Part shown: positions 1-6,160 of the stretch, in pieces | Layout: each line of letters opens with the position of its first letter | How positions within the stretch are numbered: the stretch's first letter is position 1 | Origin: Tenericutes bacterium ADurb.BinA155 | Lineage (GTDB): Bacteria > Bacillota_I > Bacilli_A > RFN20 > CAG-826 | Length of the DNA stretch: 6,160 bases | Direction of reading: 5' to 3' | NCBI GenBank assembly: GCA_002068375.1 | Contig: MVZL01000076.1 | Span: 1 to 6,160, forward strand | Made by a program: the position numbers and the translations under genes | Notes under the pieces: model-generated | Database searches by the model: none | What the model saw: only the letters and a program-made list of their open reading frames with translations | What the model was told of the DNA's origin: nothing

Positions 1-3000
1 GAGATCCTCGTTTGCTTTGTGACTCCGAATGACGATTTGGTCCGGGAACTCGCCGACAAAGCGGCGAAAAAGCTCGAAGAAAAATACCATCGCTCCGCCT
101 TTGCCGGTTACCAGTTTGAAGATCCCGACAAGATCGTCGAAGAACTTGACGCGATTTTCTTAGCGATCAAAGACGAAGGCATTCATTACAGCAACCCACC
201 CGCGAGCTTTGAGAAGACTTTCCAGCGGATCCGGCTCCCCCATACCGTCCTTTCCGAGAAGACCGGCACCTGCATCGACTTCGCGATTCTTTTTGCCAGC
301 GTCATGGAAAACGTTGGCCTCAATCCTTTGATCGTCGTCATCAATGGTCACGCCTTCAACGGCTGCTGGCTGAACGAAGAGAACTTCCCAAGCGGACTCG
401 AGGATAATTCGACCAAGGTCCTCAATTACGCCTCCACCGGATGCGACAAGATCTTCCTCTTCAATTCGGTCGATGCCGCGGCCGGCAATTTCACGAACTT
501 TGCTCAATCGAAAGAGAATGGCTACCACGCCCTTCAAGAAGCCGATCCTTTCTTATACGCGCTCGACGTGGTCCGTTGCCGTAAAGAAGGCCTCCGTCCG
601 ATCCCGACAGTCCATAACGTGAATGGCCAAAGCCAGATCACTTTTGATGTGAACGGAAATGACGATTACACCAATGAACGGATCAGCGACCATGACCAGG
701 GGCTCATCGAAGCAAAGGCCGGAAACGCCAAGAGCAAGTTTGATCTCTGGGAAGAGAAATTGCTCGATCTCAATCTTAGGAATAATTTGATCAATCTCCA
801 CCTCGGCGGCGGCAACTGCCAAATCCTTTGTGCCGATGCGGTCTCCTTATTTGCGAAGCTTCAGGAAGCGAACTCTTTTACCCTGCTTCCCCAAAATAGC
901 GAGCCGGTCCATGATCCCCGCTTCATCGCCTATGAGACGAACAAAGCGGATTCCGCTGACCTCGCCCTCGCCTTACGGAACAAGCAGTTCTATGTCGCTT
1001 CCGCGAATGGGATGCCTGATCGTAATTTGATCGCCCTTTCCCGGAAAGCCAATACCGAAATCGAAGAGAGCGGTTGCAACCCCTTGTTCCTCACCGTCGG
1101 AGCGATTCGCTGGTTTGATAACGATAAAGCGGCCGAGGTCGGGAAAATGTCCTTAACTTCCCCGATTCTCCTTATTCCCGCCAGTCTCCCCCGGCGCCGA
1201 ACCGGACCATATTATCAATTAGAACTCGATCTCGATGGGGTTCAGTTCAACACCACCGCTTTTGAATACTTTAAACAAAACCTCGGACTCGATTTCTCGG
1301 AATTCGATAACCTCTTCTCGGACAAAGACACCGAGATTGACCTCCAAAAGATCTACAACACCATCCGAGCCAAAATCTATTCGAAGAAGGGCTGGGCGAT
1401 CCTCGACAATTTCGTTTGCCTCTCGATGTTCTCCTTCGCTCACTTCGTCATGTGGAGCGACTTAAAGAATTACCGCCAAGAGTTTTTGAAAAACCCGATC
1501 GTCTCCTCACTCGTCCATGGTCAAAAAGAATGGGAAGATCCCAAAGATAATCTTCTTCCGAATCAACTCGATTCCAAGATTAAACCTCAAGATTTAGCGA
1601 TTCCTTTACCGGCCGACTCCAGCCAAATCGAAGCGATTGCCGCTTCCACCGCCGGGGAATCCTTCGTCCTCGATGGCCCGCCGGGCACCGGTAAGTCCCA
1701 AACGATCGCCAACATGATCGTGAACTTCATGTTCCATCAAAAGAGCGTCCTTTTCGTCGCAGAGAAGGAAGTCGCCCTCGATGTCGTGAAGAAACGGCTC
1801 GATGCGCTTAAGCTCGGGCGGTTCTGCTTGCAGATTTCTTCGGCCAAAGCCAACAAGAAGGACGTCCTTTCGCAGATCCAGCAAGCCCTCGAATTCGGTC
1901 AAGGGCAGAATCCAGCCGATTACGAAAAAGAAGCCGCAGTCTTAGAAGAGAAACGGGACCAGCTGAATCAAACTTTGCAATCGCTCCACCAGTCCCATTC
2001 CTTCTTCGTTTCGATTTATCAAGCGATCGTCTCCTACCTCCAAGTCGAAAAGTATGCCCAGCGGACCCGGATCGATGAAGACTATGCCCGCCCCCTCACT
2101 TTGGAACGTTACCAAACCGCCTTAAAACAATTAAGTTTACTAGCGACTTATGGCGAGAACATCGGATCCTACGCGAAGAACCCCTTCATTCCTTTTCAGA
2201 ACCGCCAATACGATATCGTGAAACGCGATGCCTTGCTCGCAAAGCTCAGCTCTTTCGTCTCGCTCGGTTCTTCCTATGCCGAGGCAATCGCTAGCTTATT
2301 CCACGAAACCTTTGCTAACCTCCTCGCCAGCCAAGCCAACCTGAACTTGCTGGAACAAGCCTTCCTTTCGATCCGGAAGGATCCCAACATCAACTATTCT
2401 TATCTCTCAAATGAGGAGTTCATCGCGAAGCACGAGGCGATCGCGACTTACTTAGAACTCGCCAAACGCTGCGTGAGTAAGAAAAATGAGCTCTTGCTAT
2501 CCTTTAAACCGGAAGTCTTAACCTTAGATCCCGCTTCGCTAAATCAAACCTACGAAGCCGCGAATGGATCCCACTTCTTCAAACGTTGGAAGCTCCTCGC
2601 GGATCTCCAAAAAGCCTTGAAGCCCTATGCCCTCAATAAGAAGGTACTGCGGAGCAAGGCCTTAAAAGGAGATTTGGCGGCTTTAAGCGATATCGCGCTA
2701 GCCCGGAAACAATTAGGGGAAGCCGATTCCTTTATCCGCTTCGTCTATCCGGAAGAAGAGAATAAGACGGTTGAAGCGATCGCTAAAGATAACGCGGCCG
2801 TCCAAAACACCTTCACCCTCCATCAAACTTTGATCGGATTAGCGCCGAAGAACGCCTCCTTAGAAAAGACCTGGGGCTTCTTCAAAGACTTAGGAAAGAA
2901 CCCGGCGGTTCTCTTTGATACTCCGATCGCTTCCTTCTTAGAAAAGAAAGCGGAGTTCACGGCCGCGAATCTCGCGCTCAAGCAATCCGACTCCTTTGAT

Positions 3001-5388
3001 TTCTTCGCGGATGAAGATGGCGATGATTATGTCGCTATGCACCTTGCTTCCTTAAAGAAAGCCATCGATCATAGCGGCGCTTTAGGCGAATGGGCCACAT
3101 TCCTTAATTGCCTTGATGAAACCGGGAAGTCGGTCCCTTCAAGCGTGTTAACGGATTATAAGAAGGGCCGAATCTCCGAAGAGGAGCTGACCCCCTGCTA
3201 TCAGGCGGCCTTGTTCTACGAGATCGTGGCGTTAGGCCTTTCCGAAGAAAATCTCACGAACCTTTCGGCGATCACGACCGATCAAGAGATCGCTTTCTAC
3301 AAAGAAGAAATCCAAAAATTCAACATCCTCACGATCCAAGAGACCGCGGCCCGGGTCACCGCCAATTATCCTTCGGCCTCGACTTCCTACGCTTCCTCCA
3401 CCCAGATTTATCAGCTCAATCACCTCTGCGCCAACGGGGGCCGCGGCAAGAGTCTTCGCGGGATCTTCGAAGAGTTTGGTTCCCTCATTCATTCGATCTG
3501 CCCTTGCTTCTTGATGTCGCCTCTCGCGGTGAGCCAATACCTCGAACCCGGCAAGCATCAATTTGATACCGTTGTTTTCGATGAGGCTTCGCAGATCCAA
3601 ACAAGCGAAGCGATCGGACCGGTCGCGCGGGGCAAGAGCGTGATCGTGGCGGGCGACCAGCAGCAGATGCCGCCGACGAACTTCTTTGCCGCGACGATTG
3701 GGGGCGGGGACGACGAAGAAGATAACGATGATCTCGCTTATGATGATCTCGAAAGTTTCCTCGATGACTGCATCGCTCTTCATTTGCCGCGGATCCGACT
3801 GAACTGCCACTACCGGAGCAATCACGAATCTTTGATCGCTTTCAGCAATAACCGCTTCTACGATAACTCCTTATTGACCTTCCCTTCCCCGACCAACCAG
3901 ATCAGCAATGTTTCCTTCCGCTACGTCGGAGGGAACTACGAAAAGGGCAAGGGCATCAACAAAGACGAAGCTAACGCGATCGTCGCCGAAGTCTCGCGCC
4001 GGCTGAAGGACCCCGTTCTTTCGAAAAAGAGCATCGGGATTATCACCTTCAACGAAAAGCAGCAGGACCTCGTCCAAGATTTGCTGGATAAGCAGGTCTA
4101 TTCTCATCCGGACCTCAATACCCAGCCCGGGGGCGAGACGATCTTTGTGAAAAACCTCGAAAACGTTCAGGGCGATGAAAGAGACGTCATCCTTTTCTCG
4201 ATTTGCTTTGGCCCTGACCCCAAAACAAAGACCATGGTTTTGAACTTCGGGCCGCTATCGCGGGAACGGGGCGAACGCCGCCTCAATGTCGCGGTGAGCC
4301 GGGCCCGGGAAGAGATGATTGTTTTTGCTTCGACCCAGCCCGAAGACATTCGAGCCGAACAAGCGAAAAACGAAGGGGCCGAATTTCTCCGTTCGTTCTT
4401 ACGCTACGCCAAAAACGGCGTGACGACTTTAACCAATTCCAGCACCGGAACCGTCTACTCCGCTCAAACCGGAATCGCCGATTTCTTGGCGGAAGATCTC
4501 CGGAAAAAAGGCCTCAAGGTCGATCTCAATATCGGCTCTTCCTCTTTCCGAGTCGACTTAGGAATCAAAGATCCCAAGAATCCGGGGGTTTACGCTTTAG
4601 GCGTGATTTTCGATTCGAAGAGCTACGCCGAAGCGGCGACCTGCCGCGACCGCAACGTGGTTGAACCGGAAATGCTGAACCGGCTCCATTGGAAATTGCT
4701 CCATGTTTGGTCGGTCGAATATTTCGATCATAAGGATATCGTCGTGAAGCGGGTGCTCGATGCTTTAAAAGAAGCCGGAAAGCCTGCTGATCCCACCCCA
4801 ACGCCGAGCGGATCCGCTCCGGTCGACATCTCCATCATCTTTCAGAAAAAGGAACTGACCGAAGCCGAAAAATATCCGAACAAACGGGAATATCAGTACT
4901 ATCAACGGACCCGTTATGTTGGCGATAACGTCGCCGCTTTGATCGTGGAAACCGAATGGCCGATCTCGCGGAGCATGGTCGAGAAGCGTTACCGCGAAGT
5001 GATGAATATCGGCCGGATCGGTAACCGCATTGCCGACGAGATCACCTATGGCCTCCGTTCCTTCACCTACCAGTCCTATGATGATGAAACCTATTACTGG
5101 CCTTCGGCCGAAGAGCTCCACGCCTATTCCACTTATCGGACCGGGGCCGATCGCAGCATGACCGACCTTCCTTATCAGGAGCTCGGGGCAGTTGCTTTCG
5201 ACATCATCAGCCTTCAAGGTTCAATGACTTTTGACGATCTTCTCAAACAGATCAGTTTGCTTTTTGGCCTTTCGGCCTTAAAGGAAAAGACGCGGAATCA
5301 CCTCGCGATTTGTTTACGTTACGTGATGGCGGAGCCTGCGAGCAAACTGCAGCAAGATTCCACGGGTTTGATTTCGATCAAGGCCTAA
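1..5388 (+). CDS. Giant DUF4011 SF1 helicase-nuclease with transglutaminase-like domain, Hhe-like defence candidate (5' partial)
   Basis: This is a predicted cytoplasmic ATP-driven DNA/RNA motor fused to a nuclease; 1795 residues are visible, numbered here from base 1. Residues 25-200 are transglutaminase-like, with GTCID (Cys91) and GHAF (His117). DUF4011 starts near 246 (WEEKLLDLNLRNNL) and includes SPILLIPASL near 387. The SF1 helicase has a Q-motif-like Gln542, Walker A GPPGTGKS (559-566), LFVAEKEVALDVV after it, Walker B DEASQ (1194-1198), GDQQQMPPT (1218-1226), HYRS (1270-1273), VQGDERD (1389-1395) and NVAVSRAR (1429-1436). About 627 mostly helical residues separate Walker A from Walker B. 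A Vsr/MTES_1575-like endonuclease follows (about 1480-1585: FRVDLGI, DSK, RDR, HVWS), then a Pro-rich linker (about 1594-1608) and DUF3320 (about 1635-1785). All helicase motifs look intact. GTG at 19 is a possible start, but it has no Shine-Dalgarno sequence, and the frame is open from base 1 with family-like residues (CFVTPND) spanning it, so the gene is called 5' partial. The same domain order defines the Hhe antiphage system; the defence role is inference. Confidence 0.93.
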   Translation, partial: EILVCFVTPNDDLVRELADKAAKKLEEKYHRSAFAGYQFEDPDKIVEELDAIFLAIKDEGIHYSNPPASFEKTFQRIRLPHTVLSEKTGTCIDFAILFASVMENVGLNPLIVVINGHAFNGCWLNEENFPSGLEDNSTKVLNYASTGCDKIFLFNSVDAAAGNFTNFAQSKENGYHALQEADPFLYALDVVRCRKEGLRPIPTVHNVNGQSQITFDVNGNDDYTNERISDHDQGLIEAKAGNAKSKFDLWEEKLLDLNLRNNLINLHLGGGNCQILCADAVSLFAKLQEANSFTLLPQNSEPVHDPRFIAYETNKADSADLALALRNKQFYVASANGMPDRNLIALSRKANTEIEESGCNPLFLTVGAIRWFDNDKAAEVGKMSLTSPILLIPASLPRRRTGPYYQLELDLDGVQFNTTAFEYFKQNLGLDFSEFDNLFSDKDTEIDLQKIYNTIRAKIYSKKGWAILDNFVCLSMFSFAHFVMWSDLKNYRQEFLKNPIVSSLVHGQKEWEDPKDNLLPNQLDSKIKPQDLAIPLPADSSQIEAIAASTAGESFVLDGPPGTGKSQTIANMIVNFMFHQKSVLFVAEKEVALDVVKKRLDALKLGRFCLQISSAKANKKDVLSQIQQALEFGQGQNPADYEKEAAVLEEKRDQLNQTLQSLHQSHSFFVSIYQAIVSYLQVEKYAQRTRIDEDYARPLTLERYQTALKQLSLLATYGENIGSYAKNPFIPFQNRQYDIVKRDALLAKLSSFVSLGSSYAEAIASLFHETFANLLASQANLNLLEQAFLSIRKDPNINYSYLSNEEFIAKHEAIATYLELAKRCVSKKNELLLSFKPEVLTLDPASLNQTYEAANGSHFFKRWKLLADLQKALKPYALNKKVLRSKALKGDLAALSDIALARKQLGEADSFIRFVYPEEENKTVEAIAKDNAAVQNTFTLHQTLIGLAPKNASLEKTWGFFKDLGKNPAVLFDTPIASFLEKKAEFTAANLALKQSDSFDFFADEDGDDYVAMHLASLKKAIDHSGALGEWATFLNCLDETGKSVPSSVLTDYKKGRISEEELTPCYQAALFYEIVALGLSEENLTNLSAITTDQEIAFYKEEIQKFNILTIQETAARVTANYPSASTSYASSTQIYQLNHLCANGGRGKSLRGIFEEFGSLIHSICPCFLMSPLAVSQYLEPGKHQFDTVVFDEASQIQTSEAIGPVARGKSVIVAGDQQQMPPTNFFAATIGGGDDEEDNDDLAYDDLESFLDDCIALHLPRIRLNCHYRSNHESLIAFSNNRFYDNSLLTFPSPTNQISNVSFRYVGGNYEKGKGINKDEANAIVAEVSRRLKDPVLSKKSIGIITFNEKQQDLVQDLLDKQVYSHPDLNTQPGGETIFVKNLENVQGDERDVILFSICFGPDPKTKTMVLNFGPLSRERGERRLNVAVSRAREEMIVFASTQPEDIRAEQAKNEGAEFLRSFLRYAKNGVTTLTNSSTGTVYSAQTGIADFLAEDLRKKGLKVDLNIGSSSFRVDLGIKDPKNPGVYALGVIFDSKSYAEAATCRDRNVVEPEMLNRLHWKLLHVWSVEYFDHKDIVVKRVLDALKEAGKPADPTPTPSGSAPVDISIIFQKKELTEAEKYPNKREYQYYQRTRYVGDNVAALIVETEWPISRSMVEKRYREVMNIGRIGNRIADEITYGLRSFTYQSYDDETYYWPSAEELHAYSTYRTGADRSMTDLPYQELGAVAFDIISLQGSMTFDDLLKQISLLFGLSALKEKTRNHLAICLRYVMAEPASKLQQDSTGLISIKA

Positions 5389-5401
5389 AGCAACCTCACG
5401 A

Positions 5402-5668
5402 TTATTGAAGGGGCTCGGTCGTTTTGGCTTTGGCCTTTTTCTCTGCCTCCGCATAGATAATCCCATAGAGGAAGAGGGCCGCGCCTAAAAGAAGGATGAT
5501 GGTCCCGCTGATAGACAAAGCCCGAAAGCCTGCGATCATCTGGTCCCGTTCCGCCCAGGAACTCGACCAATACTCCACGTAATATTGCCCAAGGGGGATG
5601 TAGCCACAAAGCATCATCACCCCTCCAGCAAAACTCGCGAAAGCTCCTGCCTTTTCATAGATATTCAT
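5402..5668 (-). CDS. Small two-pass membrane protein of unknown function
   Basis: This 88-residue hypothetical protein belongs to no family I recognise. It has two hydrophobic stretches that look like membrane helices: about residues 9-28 (rich in Ala, Gly and Met, ending YIPLG) and about 51-71 (SGTIILLLGAALFLYG). They are joined by a polar, Trp- and Tyr-containing loop (YWSSSWAERD). The tail is highly charged (AEAEKKAKAK), so by the positive-inside rule it probably lies in the cytoplasm. No signal-peptidase site or catalytic motif is visible. The ATG start is supported by an AAGAAAGGA ribosome binding site nine bases upstream. The stop (TAA) lies 13 bases from the convergent stop of the giant helicase gene. 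The gene is downstream of and codirectional with the nuclease-like gene, 59 bases apart with a hairpin between. No promoter is evident in that gap, so readthrough from upstream is plausible. The coding call rests on start, RBS, membrane pattern and lack of overlap. Confidence 0.75.
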   Translation of the reverse strand: MNIYEKAGAFASFAGGVMMLCGYIPLGQYYVEYWSSSWAERDQMIAGFRALSISGTIILLLGAALFLYGIIYAEAEKKAKAKTTEPLQ

Positions 5669-5677
5669 TGTCGTTTT

Positions 5678-5686
5678 TCCTTTCTT
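5678..5686 (-). promoter_or_regulatory. Ribosome binding site of the small membrane protein gene
   Basis: On the minus strand this reads AAGAAAGGA, a purine-rich Shine-Dalgarno-like stretch ending nine bases before the ATG at 5668-5666. It decides the start of the 88-residue protein. No -10/-35 pair is recognisable in the short space between this site and the hairpin at 5696-5719. Confidence 0.65.
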
Positions 5687-5695
5687 GTGTTTTGA

Positions 5696-5719
5696 GGGGG
5701 GCCTCCGATGAAGCCCCCC
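5696..5719. terminator. Strong GC hairpin, probable intrinsic terminator, direction uncertain
   Basis: A perfect seven-pair stem (GGGGGGC at 5696-5702 with GCCCCCC at 5713-5719) encloses a ten-base loop that can add two more pairs after one mismatch. On the + strand it is followed by ATTTTCTTCT, a T-rich run typical of an intrinsic terminator. On the minus strand it begins eight bases after the TAG stop of the nuclease-like gene, the usual place for a terminator, but is followed by TCAAAACACA, which is a poor T tract. It could end the upstream minus-strand gene, stop + strand transcripts arriving from the giant helicase gene, or attenuate readthrough into the small membrane-protein gene. Confidence 0.6.
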
Positions 5720-5727
5720 ATTTTCTT

Positions 5728-6160
5728 CTAGTCCATGAGTTCGTGCAGTCTCGCCGCGCAGACGTTGATGTAATCAAGACCAATTTTGGTGATGTCCAAG
5801 CTCAAGAAGGCCCCGCACCGAGCGAGATAGAGGTCGAGGGAACGGTTAATGGCGATAGGCCGTTTCTCCTTGTCCGCCTTAAAGGCCTCAAAGAGGAAGT
5901 TCCCCCAAAGTTGGGCTTCGTACTTCGACAGTATCCCTAGCGAAAAACGAGAACCGATCTTGAAGTCAATGAGGCTTCCATCCAAAAGAACGCTGTTGTT
6001 CGCTCCGCTCCCGGGGCCCATCCAATCCACCGTTGGATTAAAGACGATACTCTTCGCACTCGGATAAACCGAGAAAAACGTCTTCTCAAAAAGATCGCCC
6101 AGCCGTTTCACTTCGAAAATGATCCAAAGTTCCTCGGCACTGCATTGGTTACGGAAAGGC
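5728..6160 (-). CDS. PD-(D/E)xK nuclease-like protein, C-terminal part (runs off right edge)
   Basis: The frame is open to the window edge and gives 143 visible C-terminal residues ending LHELMD and TAG. An internal GTG (6111-6109) is a possible start, but the upstream residues (CSAEELWIIFEVKRL) look like ordinary protein and no Shine-Dalgarno sequence precedes the GTG, so the gene is called 5' partial. Counting from that GTG, the core is GANNSVLLDGSLIDFK (residues 36-51). Asp44 precedes Asp49-x-Lys51, a (D/E)xK-type motif on consecutive strands. It is followed by YEAQLWGNF (Gln67), resembling the QLxxY helix of RecB-like nucleases, and by LDLYLARCGAFLSL. From memory this resembles a family of uncharacterised bacterial proteins with an ADAD-DGxLIDIK core and a later YxARxG strand. 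Relative to that pattern the ADAD acids are Asn and Ser here, so activity is uncertain. The fold assignment is inference from short motifs; the reading frame itself is well supported. Confidence 0.7.
   Translation of the reverse strand, partial: PFRNQCSAEELWIIFEVKRLGDLFEKTFFSVYPSAKSIVFNPTVDWMGPGSGANNSVLLDGSLIDFKIGSRFSLGILSKYEAQLWGNFLFEAFKADKEKRPIAINRSLDLYLARCGAFLSLDITKIGLDYINVCAARLHELMD

Noticed and set aside
3703..3770. An acidic run (GDDEEDNDD and following) between the third and fourth helicase motifs, considered as an unusual insertion.
   Set aside because: An acidic loop before the ESFLDDC-like segment is, as far as I recall, common in this helicase family.
3232..3825. A 197-codon open frame on the minus strand.
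   Set aside because: It lies wholly opposite the helicase Walker B to HYRS region, whose motifs are intact. The antisense product is rich in Arg, Val and Ile runs and shows no domain, as expected of a shadow frame.
4765..5217. A 150-codon open frame on the minus strand opposite the DUF3320 region.
   Set aside because: The + strand frame carries recognisable DUF3320 motifs, and the antisense frame has no RBS or known motif.
5368..5381. Small stem-loop TTGAT-TTCG-ATCAA just before the helicase stop codon, considered as a terminator.
   Set aside because: The stem is only five mostly A-T pairs, lies inside the coding region and is followed by no T tract on either strand.
5385..5609. A 74-codon minus-strand frame overlapping the small membrane protein gene.
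   Set aside because: The alternative frame with ATG at 5668 has a good RBS and a coherent two-helix pattern; this one has neither and overlaps the helicase stop.
5668..5940. A 90-codon + strand open frame overlapping the nuclease-like gene.
   Set aside because: The minus-strand frame has the DGSLIDFK/YLARCG pattern and continues off the edge. The + strand frame runs through the GC hairpin and has no credible ribosome binding site.

Overview
The window is a stretch of about 50% GC bacterial DNA with standard-code reading frames (Trp read as TGG, Arg mostly CGN). Nothing in it fixes the lineage. A Bacillota-like bacterium is possible but is only a guess. There is no rRNA, tRNA, CRISPR array, insertion sequence or recognisable attachment site, and no stretch longer than about 60 bases lies outside a gene.

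Layout: almost 90% of the window (1-5388, + strand) is a single giant gene. It encodes a multidomain superfamily 1 helicase-nuclease: a transglutaminase-like domain, DUF4011, an SF1 helicase split by a very long helical insertion, a Vsr/MTES_1575-like endonuclease domain, and DUF3320. The frame is open at the left edge, and the protein starts in mid-domain, so the true start lies upstream of the window. The DUF4011-helicase-Vsr-DUF3320 order is that of the single-gene antiphage system named Hhe in published defence screens. This is therefore a candidate defence gene, though the role is inferred from architecture only.

Thirteen bases after its stop, two genes on the opposite strand converge on it. 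The first (5402-5668) encodes an 88-residue protein with two predicted membrane segments and no recognised family. Upstream of it, and running off the right edge (5728-6160), is the C-terminal part of a protein with a PD-(D/E)xK nuclease-like signature. A strong GC hairpin (5696-5719) separates the two minus-strand genes. Its T-rich flank faces the + strand, so it may instead, or also, stop transcripts of the giant gene after they run antisense through the small membrane-protein gene.

How the genes work together: the giant protein probably acts alone on nucleic acid (helicase motor plus nuclease, with the transglutaminase-like and DUF domains as sensor or processing modules). A second nuclease-like fold and a small membrane protein nearby fit an accessory or defence neighbourhood. 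The opposite orientation means there is no operon evidence linking them to the helicase.
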